Shown here: piece by piece, positions 32,553-43,415 of the stretch
How the letters are laid out: each line of letters starts with the position of its first letter
Numbering within the stretch: position 1 is the first letter of the stretch
Assembly (NCBI GenBank): GCA_029204225.1
Contig: CM055113.1
Coordinates: 14,134,406 to 14,198,405 of the forward strand
Source: Diphasiastrum complanatum
Lineage: Eukaryota; Streptophyta; Lycopodiopsida; Lycopodiales; Lycopodiaceae
Length of the DNA stretch: 64,000 nt
Direction of reading: 5' to 3'
Translations under genes and position numbers: made by a program
The notes under the pieces: generated by a model
Databases searched by the model: none
Seen by the model: the letters and a program-made list of their open reading frames with translations, nothing else
What the model was told of the DNA's origin: nothing

Positions 32553-35500
32553 AAACTGCTTCAGAAATAGAAGGATCTTACGTGGATATATCCCTCAAAC
32601 TTTTCTTATTAAAGTTGGTCTTTAGCATAGAGTTTGAAATACGCCATCCTTAAAGTCTAACCAATCGGAACAAAACTATCTTCTTTTCCTGTACGTGTAG
32701 TAGAGATCTCCCGAAGCTGTCGTACATGCTCTCGCGGAGTGAAGAAATAAAGTGAAGATTTCAAGTCTTTCAGTTGGAACTTGGAGCATGTTTTTCCAAG
32801 TCAACGTGTTCTGAGTAGAGATGTATAAATAGTTAGCTAACTCAAAAAAGTAGAATGTATCTGCGTTCACTGGAGAAAAGCTTAAATTTCTGTTTAGCAC
32901 TTTTTCTAGAAATACTGTCTCATTTTTGAGGATGGTTTAGTTCATAAGCTATTCAAACTTGCTTGATCTGGCACATTTGCAGTAGGGATGCAGAAGGAAG
33001 ATTTGCATATCAGTAAACTTGTTTCAGTGTTCAATGAGTGTTTCAATAACAAATTTATCTTGAGTGAAAACTGGTGGCTTTCCTCCCTCCCTGGACAGAA
33101 AAGACCCATCTAACTTCCTGCCTATCTCAACTTAACTTTCTGCATTTTCCTCTACCTTCACTGATACTTAATTGCTGTAAAAATTCTGAACTGATTGCTG
33201 CATAACTAGTCCTCTAGATGAGGATGATGCACTTTTATAGACCTGATCCACCAGCCTAGTAAAATAAAGACATGAATAGACTGACATGATGAATGTCAGC
33301 AAGCAACAGAACATGCCACTGCATTTGAAAGTTAGCAAGCTCAGTAGATCCATAATTTGGGAATACATGATTTTGAAAGGTTCCAAGGGGAAAATTCAAG
33401 TTCCTCAACAGAATAGACTTAAATTGACTTATAAAACTTTCAGGCGTATATTGTGATAATATTAACACTTGCAGAGCAACTTCTCTCAGCAATGAAAGGA
33501 TGGGTGCTGGTTATGTGTGCATGATGTTTTAGTTGCCAAGGGTTCTCAAATGACAGGTTCAACAAAAGGACTGGGTCTTGTGGCATGTCTCTCCTTTAAA
33601 ATAGCCCTTGGATAAGAAAAGCTAGTGAAGGCTTTTTTGCACATGAATTAGTCAAATAGAAGTTTAGCTATATAATTTAAGTCTTTGGTAGTGAGAGAGA
33701 TGTGGTTGAATGACTTTATGGGTCAACAACAAGAAAGGCGTAGAGTTTGTGTCAACAAGACTTCATATTGCATAGAGAACACAATCAAATTATTTTAATT
33801 CATTTCTTTTTGTTGCAACAACGAAGACATATTGTAACATTGTAATTTGTGTCTATTGCTATCATAAGAAGAAGATGGACGTGATGCCCTTTAAATGGAT
33901 TCGGCCATGGGCACAATGCCCTTTACACAAAAACACTCGCAAGCTCTAAAAAAACTGCCCTCTAGTCTTTACACACAAAGAATTTGAGCTTTTTAGAGGA
34001 AGGAAAACAAGAAAACAATTATGCCATTATATGCCATAAAAAAAAATAAGATAAAAAGATTTAGTCAAGTTTTGATTGTTAGAATAAATTGTGGTAGAAA
34101 GATTCTATGGTTTTAACAATCCAAGGTGTTTGAAAACCCATGAAGTTCTCCTTGACACCATCTAGGCTATGTGAAAATTGCATCAAAAGAATTTCTACGA
34201 CATTTCTTTTTGTTCTTTAACAAAGGTGATAGGTATCTCAAGCCATTTTTATCCCCTCTACATTTAGTAAAATGAGTTTTATGCAATAGAGAATATTTTT
34301 ATCTTTTCATCTTGAGTAACTTTGGTTGAATACAAGCTTGTTGTTGTGTGTTGAAGAATTGGAATTTGCTTCTCCAGCATGCTATAAAAGTCCATGACTA
34401 GCTTGTGGCAGAGTATGCAAAGGGATACACTATTGAGGCTTTCAACAATCTCATACATGATTTGAGGAAGATCTATTAGCAGCTTAGGAGGTTATCATTC
34501 ATGTAAGGAAGATCAAGAAGGAATAGGAAGTAGGAGCAGTGCATGCATGCAAGCTAAATATAGGATATCAATTGGAGGAATAACAACCATGACTAGAAGA
34601 TTTTCATGATAACGGTGAAGGCCCATAACTATATCAACAACCATAACTTGTTTCTTGGAGCTATTCTTTGTGTATGTGGTGGTAAAGAGCAAAGATTAAT
34701 CATAGTTCAATGGACCAAAGTTTTTTACTTGAGCTATGTTTAGTTTTTAGCTTCTTCTTTTTTTGTATTTTTCGGCACAAGTGTTCAAGTCCATTGAGTT
34801 TTTCATACATGAGATTGTCTTCAACTAGTTCACTATATATTTGTAAATGACACCAACATTGCTAAGACATGTTCCTCTTGTTGGACATCCCTCTATTCTA
34901 ACTAGAGCATTGGGAGGTAACCCTTAAGCACCAATCCTTCATCCTTGACATCCACATTTCCTTGGCCCTTTTTGGAAGTGTACCTTGCTCTATGAAAAGT
35001 TTTCAAGGTCCTCAAGAAATAAGCTTCGTCACAACCAAGTGGGCATTGAAAGCTTAAGCCTTTGAACTTTGGTGGCACTTCCCGCTTGACACAAGTTTTT
35101 TGAACAACTACTTTATCAATCACTGAGAAGCCAGTCCATTGACATAACTAGTTACTTGGCCATAAGTAGTTAGTTGCCAGGATGAGAAAACTCATAGGTA
35201 GTTCTTTGACTAAGCAACAAAACTTCGTTAAAGCATGTTCCAAAATCAACTGGTTCTCTTCTGCGCTTTCCAGTTCCTCCAGATCTTTTTTTTGAGTGTT
35301 GAGAGAGGAAAATGTGTTGGCCTTTTTTATTTTTGGCAACAAGAGGTGAGGTAGGTTTCCTTGGTTATGCCTCCATTGATCAACCACATCTTTATCTCGC
35401 TTTTGCCTTCATTAATCAACCACACCTTTCCTTAAGACCATCACATGACTTCCCTTCGTAACTAGTTGATTTTTAAACATGAGTTTTTCCTTAGTGCTAG

Positions 35501-35617
35501 ACTTTTCCATGGTCTTTTAGTTCTCACACAGGTATGCCATCATTGGTGGCAAGCATTAAAAGGGTGATTATGATATACTAGGTAAATCAATTCAATCAGT
35601 TAACAAGATGAATTAGG
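32553..35617. other. No gene seen
   Basis: The 3' flank of the 31871 gene and then AT-rich DNA with only short, domain-free frames (for example 33168-33492 and 34902-35387, minus strand). No LTR or transposon terminus was identified. Confidence 0.4.
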
Positions 35618-36715
35618 TGTTGGATTATTCTGTTTCCTACTAAATGACTAATCGGTTTTTAATCTTCATCCAATTGTTTATCTAGTTCTGCGGATTTCCC
35701 CGTATCTTTATACATTCTGTAGAATTACAAGTGTTTTTACACAGTCTACAGAAATACACGGAGTTGACAATAGTGTCACATTTTCTCTCTCTACAAACTC
35801 GATAGTGTCGCCTGTCAGAAATTGCGTGTAAAAATGCAGTGTCACCCTTTTCGCATTTTTCGCTTGTCAAGAATTACATGTAAAAAATGCAATGTCATCT
35901 TTTTTGCATTTTTCGCCTATCAGGAATTACGTGCAAAAATGCAGTGTCGCCTTTTTCGCATTTTTCGCCTGTCAGGAATTACGTGCAAAAATGCAATGTC
36001 GACTTTTTTGCATTTTTCGCCTGTCAGAAAACATGAGTAAAAATGCAATGTCGCATTTTTCGCCTGTGGCAGTTTACGTTCATTTCTGTAGAATGACAGT
36101 TTACGTCCATTAAAGCAGACAGACTGTTTATGGCCAATTGTCACCGCTTATCAACAAGCAACTTCTGAGAAGAACTGGATGAATGCCAGCGGACCCCAGC
36201 CAACTGGCAATCGCATTACTTAGTATAAATCGGTTGTTCATACATCTCATTATCAACGTTATTGTGAATTGTGAAGGAGTTGAGTGTTATTACACGGCGC
36301 TTCATGCACTCTCATCAAGCAGATCGTTCACAATCAGAAAGTATTGTTGCTAGCTCTCTATCAAGCTTTCAAGCTTGAACTCCCTTGAGCATTCTAGCTC
36401 CATCTTTTAGGAATTTATTTTAGAGTTGCTATTGCGCTACTGCTTATCAGCAGAGTGGCTTATTTCAGACTTATTATCATTTACTCAGAGACAAATTTAG
36501 AGTGCACAGTCTCTATCCGCTATTTTCTTGCACTCATTAGCATCTGCTCTTGTTTTTCTGAATCAATACTATTTTCTTATTGCGTTCAGTTTGTATCAGA
36601 ATGCATGCATCTTTGTATTTCTTTCGTAACTGGTAGAAATTGTCTGAGAATTCAATATAGCCACGTCCTAAAGTACTTCTGCTGGTGTCACGATATCTGA
36701 TCAAATATTTGTACC
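35618..36715 (+). mobile_element. 5' LTR of the deleted copia element
   Basis: The segment shared with the 3' LTR covers 35618 to about 36410; beyond that the 5' copy continues alone. The right edge is approximate: TGGTACTTGG at 36719 is only a poor match to a Met-tRNA primer site. It contains the 52-bp tandem array at 35840-36070 and a palindrome-like CAAGCTTTCAAGCTTG near 36362. Confidence 0.65.
35840..36070 (+). repeat. 52-bp tandem repeat array inside the copia LTR
   Basis: Units start TGTC at 35840, 35893, 35945, 35997 and 36049, a period of 52-53 bp. Each contains GCATTTTTCGCC, then TGTCAGGAATTACGTGC and AAAAATGCA. The same array, more diverged, occurs in the 3' LTR. Cysteine/phenylalanine-rich frames here are translations of the repeat, not proteins. 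Confidence 0.9.
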
Positions 36716-37215
36716 TCATGGTACTTGGTTGATCTTCTTGGTCCTTTGTGGAGCACGAATGATTTTGTGTCGCGAAACAATTTCATGTCGTGTGTCGCAA
36801 AATTGTTCACGAACATTTTTGCTTCGTGTGTCTTCTATGTCAAAATCAAGGTGGAAAGCTAGCAAAGCTTTGGCAATTGAAACATTTTATTTCTTTAGTG
36901 TCTTGAAATGGCAAAGTGGTGCCATAGCCCACGCTCGAAGAAATCCCATAAGTAGAAGTGGGACTTTGTTCAAAGTGGATATAAGTGGTAAATGTCTAAG
37001 TGTTTAATGTCATCTGGTACCAGCCCCTTTGTGGGCAAGGGGAAGGGCGGCTAGGCGTCCGAGGACGGGATCCCAGAATGCGGCTCACAGAAGGGGCAAA
37101 AGGCTCCATGATTTTGGTGCAACCTCTGAAGCAGAAAGGTTAAGTTGCATCATGGTGCAACCTCTAAACCAAAAAGATTAAGTTGTATCCGTTGAAGGCC
37201 CACCGAATTCCAACA

Positions 37216-37262
37216 TGGTATCAGAGCAGGCGACGTGACCTGTGCCCCACTTTGAGGGGGAG
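37216..37262 (+). promoter_or_regulatory. Complete 47-bp internal region 1: PBS plus polypurine tract
   Basis: TGGTATCAGAGC (37216-37227) is a perfect 12-base initiator-Met tRNA primer-binding site. CTTTGAGGGGGAG (37250-37262) is the polypurine tract. Only 22 bases separate them. Confidence 0.9.
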
Positions 37263-37591
37263 TGTTGGAATGGCAAAGTGGTGCCACAGCCCATGCTCAA
37301 AGAAATCCCATAAGTAGAAGTGGGACTTTGTTCAAAGTGGATATAAGTGGTAAATGTCTAAGTGTTTAATGTCCCCTGGTACCAGCCCCTTTGCGGGCAA
37401 GGGGGAGCACTTGGATTCATGGGCGGCTAGGCGTCCGGGGACGGGATCCCGGAACGGGGCTCAAGGAAGGGGCAAAAGACTCCATGATTTTGGTGCAACC
37501 TCTTAACCAAAAAGGTTAAGTTGCATCACAGTGCAACCTCTAAACCAGAAATGTTAAGTTGTATCTGTTGAAGGCCCACCGAATTCCAACA

Positions 37592-37638
37592 TGGTATTAG
37601 AGTAGGCAACGTGACCTGTGCCCCACTTTGAGGGGGAG
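37592..37638 (+). promoter_or_regulatory. Complete 47-bp internal region 2: mutated PBS plus polypurine tract
   Basis: It has the same length and layout as region 1. The primer site reads TGGTATTAGAGT, two C-to-T changes from canonical, one of them in a CAG (CHG) context. The polypurine tract (37626-37638) is unchanged. Confidence 0.85.
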
Positions 37639-37968
37639 TGTTGGAATGGCAAAGTGGTGCCACAGCCCACACTCAAAGAAATCTCATAAGTAGACGTGGG
37701 ACTTTGTTCAAAGTGGATATAAGTGGTAAATGTCTAAGTGTTTAATGCCCCCTAGTACCAACCCCTTTGCGGGCAAGGGGGAGCACTTGGATTCGTGGGC
37801 GGCTAGGTGTTCGAGGACGAGATCCCAGAATGCGGCTCGCGGAAGGGGCAAAAGGCTCCATGATTTTGGTGCCACCTTTGAACCAGAAAGGTTAAGTTGC
37901 ATCATGGTGCAACCTTTGAACCAGAAAGGCTAAGTTGTATCCATTGAAGGCCCACCGAATTCCAACAG

Positions 37969-38424
37969 GATGGTAAAGCTTTCGCGCTTATTATCCTCAA
38001 TTTATCAAATACTCAAATTGGCCCCATAGCTGAAGCTAAAACTTCGAAAGAAGTTTGGGACATCCTGAGCTCACTATATGATGTGAGAGACGTAACTACC
38101 AAGTTACAGATAAAAAAGAAAATTTTCGCACTCATCAAGATGTCCAATGGTGATTCTCTTCATAATCATATTAACCAGTTTAAGAATCTCTTGCAACAGA
38201 TGGCCGCTATCATTTCAGTCATAGACGATCAAGACGCAATAATGACATTGCTTTCAAGCATGTCCTCTACATATGAGAACTGGGTGATAATCATCACAAC
38301 ACACTCAATTTTAACTCTTATCAAAGTTATCACTATGTTGCTGCAAGAAGATACTCGAAAAAGTCAAGACACTTCGTCTACCTCTTCATCTCATGCTCTA
38401 TATATCAACAAGGGCTCAAAATGA
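37969..38424 (+). pseudogene. Copia gag segment (UBN2-type)
   Basis: The open frame starts DGKAFALIILNLSNTQIGPI just after the miniature element and continues EVWDILSSLYD and FKNLLQQMAAII with MSSTYENWV. This is the conserved middle of Ty1/copia Gag. It stops at 38424. A zinc-knuckle is not visible. A similar but diverged phrase (RWKASKALAIETF) lies left of the miniature element. Confidence 0.85.
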
Positions 38425-38639
38425 CAGAAAAAAAAAGCTCCAAGCAGTCTGCATCGAATCAAAAACAGACTCAAAGTCAAGGACAATCATCAAATCCACA
38501 TTCATCAAAGAAGAAGATGTTTAGCAACATATGACCAATCATCGTGAGATTTTCCAATCCTATACGCCTTACACCACAAAGAAGTATGTTCATCTTGGTG
38601 ACGATAATACTCACACTATCAAAGGTGAAGGTACTGTTC
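38425..38639 (+). pseudogene. Copia protease N-terminal scrap
   Basis: After Ser/Gln-rich linker codons one frame reads MTNHREIFQSYTPYTTKKYV followed by HLGDDNTHTIKGEGTV, typical of the copia protease region after the catalytic DTGA, which itself is not seen. It ends abruptly at the deletion junction at about 38640. Confidence 0.65.
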
Positions 38640-38853
38640 AACCAACCCTAGATTTCATTCTAGGAGTAACCACATTGAACTGAAGTATCACTTTGTTAGA
38701 AGCAAAGTTCTCAACGAAGAGGTCAGATTGCAGTACTGTCGAACGCAAGATATGACAGCAGATATTTTTACCAAAGCATTAAGCTTGGATGCACACAGAA
38801 GGTTTTGTGTAGAACTAAGTTTAAAGGTCAAGGCATTCATGGATTCAGATTAG
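38640..38853 (+). pseudogene. Copia RNase H C-terminal end
   Basis: The frame reads NPRFHSRSNHIELKYHFVR, then QDMTADIFTKALSLDAHRR, and stops at TAG 38851-38853, four bases before the 3' LTR. This is the standard end of copia Pol. It is fused directly to the protease scrap, so integrase and RT were lost in one internal deletion. Confidence 0.85.
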
Positions 38854-38856
38854 GAG

Positions 38857-39665
38857 TGTTGGATTATTCTCTTTCCTACTAATCGACTAATCAATTTTTA
38901 ATCTTTATCCAACTGTTTATCCAGTTCTATGGATTTTTCCGTGCCTTTATGCAGTCTGCAGAATTACAAGTGTTTTTACATAGTCTGCAAAAATACATGG
39001 AGTTTGACAACAGTGTTGCATATTCTCTCTCTACAAACCCAGCAATGTTGTCTGTCAGGAACTGCATGTAAAAAAGCAATGTTGTCTTTTTTGCATTTTT
39101 TGTCTATCAAGAATTACATGTAAAAAATGCACTGTTGTCTTTTTTGCATTTTTCGTCTGTCAGGAATTACGTGCAAAAATGTAGCGTCGCCTTTTTTTGC
39201 ATTTTTCGCTTGTCAAGAATTACATGCAAAAAGGCAGTGTTGTCTTTTTCGCATTTTTCACCTATCAGAAATCACAAGGAAAAATGAAGTGTCACATTTT
39301 TCGCCTATGGCAATTTACATTCATTTATGCAGAATGACAGTTTACGTTCATTTATGCAGACAGGCTGTTTACGGCCAATTGTCACCGCTTAACAGCAAAC
39401 AACTTCTGAGAAGAACTAGATGAATGCCAACGGACTCCAGCCAACTGGCAATCACATTTGACGACCTAATTACTTATTATAAATCAGTTGTTCATACATC
39501 TCATTATCAACGTTATTGTGAATTGTGAAGGAGTTGAGTGCTATTACAGGACGCTTCTTGTGCTCTCATCAAGCAAATCGTTCACAATCAGAAAGTATTG
39601 TTGTTAGCTCTCTATCAAGCTTTCAAGCTTGAACTCTCTGGAGTACTCTAGCTCAGTCTTTTAGA
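38857..39665 (+). mobile_element. 3' LTR of the deleted copia element (truncated)
   Basis: It is collinear with 35618-36410, including the TATA-less front part, the 52-bp repeat array (39047-39310) and the CAAGCTTTCAAGCTTGAACT segment. Similarity ends at CTTTTAGA (39665), so the right part of the LTR is missing. Confidence 0.8.
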
Positions 39666-40631
39666 GACTCCAGCAACTATTGCAACCCTATGTCTATTTT
39701 AACCCAGGTTGGGATCTTATTTCAACCTTGAAAATTGAAAGACCTGAATGGTCGAAATAGACTTCGACTTAATTGGCCTTGTCAATCCAAGCCAATAATC
39801 CTTATAGATTTCAATTCTTAGGGCCGAAATAGGTTCTAACCCAGACTATGTAAAATGTCTTGTAATTCTTCCGACTGAATTAGTTGCCTTGTAGTTTTGC
39901 AGACTGTTAGAAGTAAAGTACATTTGCATACTTGACAAGTCGTTATTAAAAAATAGAATTGGGTAGGAATTCTAACAGAAATGACAAAAGAGTAATTCTT
40001 TCCACAAATAAATTTGATCTGAAACTTGTTGTAAATAGGTCGTCTAGCAACAAAGAATTCATAAATGCATCTACCAATAGCATTCAAATCTAGCTACTCT
40101 ATGCCATCTCAAAGACAGATGTAGAAAAATGAGCAAAATAGAGATAATAAATGTATGGAATTCTTTCCAAAACAATATCAACTACTCCAACATGTTTCTC
40201 CACGACCTACTTGTTTTTATAGGTCAGAGAGATCACTCTCTCTCCTCTCTCTAGAGCCATTTCTCCTAAAATAGTCACTATGTATACCAAACTAGCTATA
40301 TTGGCCAAAATTGTCAATTTACATAAAAAATGAACTATTTGTGTACTTAAAGGTACTTGGACCCATCTAGAAATAGTATTCTAATATGGTTTCACATGTG
40401 TGAAAAAACCTTATGATGTTTACTTACAAATTTGGCCTCTCAAATGCCTAAAATAGCCAAGTACATGTTGACAATTTTTCACACAAACTTCTAGACTTTT
40501 TGTTCCACCTTGAGTGTTTGACACACGAGATCTTTGCCTAGTCTCACGCCAATGAATCACTGGAGCCACACACCTCAAGAGAACAACCAAGAAAAGCCAT
40601 CCATGCTTTAACCCAAACGAGAAGCATCTGA
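39666..40631. other. No gene seen
   Basis: AT-rich DNA with short frames only. The stretch 40190-40270 has a CT-rich run (CTCTCTCTCCTCTCTCTAG). No element could be delimited. Confidence 0.4.
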
Positions 40632-41210
40632 TGTCATGTACTTTTAGTGCATCAGTGCTTAGAAATATATTATGATATCCAATGTAAGCTTTGTTGGGCC
40701 CAAAAGAAATTATTAGCCTTAAGAATAAGGGCAATTCCCTCTTTAGCCCTCAAAGTACTTAAATAAGGATGATAGGCCAAGAAGGGCCCAAGTACATTTA
40801 ATAGGCTTAACAAAGGCTAGCTATCCCTCAAGATAGTTATGTTTAGTTGGGTTAGGGCATTGTCTATAAGTAGGCAAGAAACATGACTTTTGAAGTCTTT
40901 TGGCTCATTTGCATTTGAGAGAACTCGAAGCTCCATCTCCTCTTCCTCCTCTGGGAATGTGAGCCTTGGGATCTTGATCTTGCTAGATCTCATGTGTCCC
41001 ATCACATGCATTCATGTGTCCCATCACATGAATGCATGTATTTCCCTCACTCTCCATTATGGAATCCATCTCGTTTTGAGCTTCATTTTGATATGAGCTT
41101 TGTGGTAGCTTGTGGTTATTGCTCATGTTTGGTTCTCTTCAACATAGGTGTGGTAGTTGCCTCCATTCCCTAGCTTCCTTGGCTTGGATTGAGAGGTATG
41201 GCACATGACA
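40632..41210 (+). mobile_element. Solo LTR-like copy of the TGTCATGT family (579 bp)
   Basis: It starts TGTCATGT at 40632 and ends ACATGACA at 41210. It is homologous, in opposite orientation, to the solo LTR at 17054-17509, including GCTTTGTTGGGCCC-like and CTATCCCTCAAGATAG segments and a CTATAAGTAGG TATA-like box. The flanks TCTGA (left) and TCTAG (right) agree at only three of five positions, so a target duplication is doubtful. Confidence 0.75.
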
Positions 41211-42229
41211 TCTAGCCTCAATATCGCTCCACATTTATGGGTGACAACCCACACCACCAAGGACGACCGTGTTTTTACCTAATGAGGCAAAACTTTGTTT
41301 ACATCAATTTCTCGTATCATACAATGGAAGTTCCAACATCCAATTCACTTTGACAAGGTTTGATTGTGATTACACCTCACGCATCTTGGCATTGGTTCTC
41401 AAGTGTACCATAGTGTCCCGTTACAGTTGTACAAGCAATTGCACATATAGTTGCTCATAAATGCTTCTTCATCTATTCCTTGAACAGGGGATTGTGATGT
41501 CTCTACAACTATGAGGGGCTCAACAACAAGATTTGCATTATCAATGGACTAGCTAGCTCTCATGGTAGATGTTGCATTGGCACCTCAAGAGGAGATGGGA
41601 CACCCAACTTAGCCTCATATGTTCAACCACTTGTTTGACCAAACTAGCTTATCATCACACAAAAGCCAACGTCCCTGAGGCTTGCCATCTGTGGTATTTT
41701 TTTCAAAGACTAAAAGCTGCCATTTGGGTTGTGGCCCAAGTGTTGGAATGCACGGTATCTCTTTCCCCTTGATTTTTGATGTTTTAGACTTGATGTCCCA
41801 ACCACCTCTTGAGGAGACATGCCATAGAAATTTAGCTATTTCCTCCTCAATGCACCTGGGCTATGCAAATGCACGAGATGTGGGCCCAATTGGGGTAGAT
41901 GCTATGCTGGTTGGCCCTTGGTAGGTTTTGCCAACATCTGTTACTGGGTACTACTCGGTCTCCTAATCATGGTTATCTTGTTGGGATATTTCGGCTCTTG
42001 GCCTGGAGTTGCAGTAGTGTTTGGTGGTGGAGGTATCACCATCGATGGAGTGGGTTGTGCAGTTGCCTGCTGTTGTTAATATGTTTGGAAGGTAGCCTTC
42101 GCTTTCTGTAACTCTTGGGATGCCAACAGCTTATAACTATTGAACTTTTGTTGGAAGCCCTGCAATGCTTGCCAGTGTACGTCCTCACCCTGTGTTGAAG
42201 GTGAGATTTCGTGCTATTGTGTGGGTTGC
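41211..42229. other. No gene seen
   Basis: Only short frames with no recognised domain. Confidence 0.35.
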
Positions 42230-43150
42230 ATTACTGGTTCAGAATTTGCGAGAAAGGCATTGTGTTCTGTAGTGGTGTATTGAATTCTTTGATGAGGCAA
42301 TCCTTGTCAACCAGAGCTATGTCCAACTGGGCCTGCAACAATAAAACTTGTTGTTGATCGTTGACACTTGCCTTGCAGCATGCTGTAAAGCAAGTTGGAA
42401 CTGGTTCACATATTATTGCCAAGTCTACTCTGTGGATATGCTTTGTTGGAGTTGAGCATTAGCGGCGTCTTTGTGCTGATTCGCCACTAGGATTTCATTC
42501 TGTAGGTTTTGAATTTTCTATGCTTGTAGCTTATTTTTCATGCCCATATTTTGAATGTAAACTACCAGAGCCTGCTTCTCTGTCAGTAATCGATTCATCA
42601 GAACTCCAAGGTGTTGATATAGGCCTTGGAGATATTGCGAATCTAGTGAAGTTGTTGTTGATGTGCTAGCTTGCCCCATTGGTACTACTAGATCCTATGT
42701 CTGTTCTTCCTCGAAGCTATCTAAAATTTGCAACCCTTTGGGAGTTGTCGCATCCTTGGAAATGGGCAATGAAACTAGCATTGGTGACAAGAATGTGTCA
42801 TTGTTAAGGCCTGGTCCCGGACTTGAAATTGAGAGCAACTTGAGTGTCTTGCTCCTGTTGATACATGAATATCTGGTCCAGAGCCCCATCCTGGTCTTGG
42901 AGCTGAAGCGCTTCAAAAGGAGGTTGGAAAGATCAGACATACTGAAATCCAGGTTCATAAGCACCGACATTTGTAGTGATAGGAGGATGTTGGCTAGTGG
43001 ATGTAATGTCAGTGGTGAGGTGGTTGGCGTGGTTATAACCACAGACCTTATCCTCAAGGATTGTGGTGGCAAGGGTGCTAATGAGGGAACCAGTTACAAA
43101 CTGGTGGCGCTGGTTGGGTTTGATAGCACATCTGAGTCTCGCTAGCACCA
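42230..43150 (-). pseudogene. Degenerate minus-strand ORF with coiled-coil character, unidentified
   Basis: Read on the minus strand, consecutive frames give a Ser/Leu-rich N-terminal part (42695-43072). Gln-rich heptad-like segments follow, such as KIQNLQNEILVANQ, AANAQLQQSI and QQQVLLLQAQLDIALVDKD, broken by stops. This may be a Gag-like or accessory retrotransposon protein, but no diagnostic motif is present. The plus-strand frame at 42663-43145 is its shadow. Confidence 0.3.
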
Positions 43151-43415
43151 GATTGTGCCAGTTGTAATGAGAGAGTGTTGGCTACAAATTCGAGATGAGA
43201 CTCGATGATTTTGTCAGCATAATAGAGGAAATTTGCTCCTTGCAAAGATTTTCCATGATCAAGAAGTTCAGCCTTGACGATCTAATATGTTATGTGGTCA
43301 ACTAGGTACCCATTGTTGGTGTGAACTGTAGGGATGGTCATGTCTATGAAGGGAGAGATGGTTTGGATGGCTTTTCAGTGGGAGAGAGAAGGACATTTAT
43401 CGAAAACAATGTTAA

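Larger units (their letters stand above)
36899..37967 (+). mobile_element. Miniature LTR retrotransposon (TRIM/SMART-like), LTR-47-LTR-47-LTR
   Basis: There are three near-identical LTRs, at 36899-37215 (317 bp), 37263-37591 (329 bp) and 37639-37967 (329 bp). Each runs from TGTTGGAAT (TGTCTTGAA in the first) to ATTCCAACA. They are separated by two identical-length 47-bp internal segments. Each internal segment is only a Met-tRNA primer site touching the left LTR plus a polypurine tract touching the right LTR. The LTR carries a TATA-like GATATAAGTG. Nothing is coded. The element sits in the copia gag. No outer target duplication was found. LTR 1 has a 12-bp deletion relative to the others. Confidence 0.9.
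35618..39665 (+). mobile_element. Internally deleted copia element carrying a nested miniature retrotransposon
   Basis: Direct repeats beginning TGTTGGATTATTCT at 35618 and 38857 are its LTRs. Between them lie a gag segment, a scrap of protease and the very end of RNase H; integrase, RT and most of RNase H are missing. It also carries a 1069-bp miniature element (36899-37967) inside the gag. No target duplication was confirmed because the 3' LTR appears truncated near 39665. Such an element could only move with help. Confidence 0.8.

Noticed and set aside
35840-36070. Regular 52-bp repeats resembling a CRISPR array
   Set aside because: The whole 52-bp unit is repeated without unique spacers, it lies within an LTR, and the window is eukaryotic.
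36899-37967. Simple tandem satellite of about 370-bp period
   Set aside because: Each unit has LTR-type inverted TGTTGGAAT/ATTCCAACA ends, a primer site and a polypurine tract, which a plain satellite would not have.
42663-43145. 160-codon plus-strand frame
   Set aside because: The opposite strand shows the more protein-like, heptad-rich reading, and this frame has no domain.
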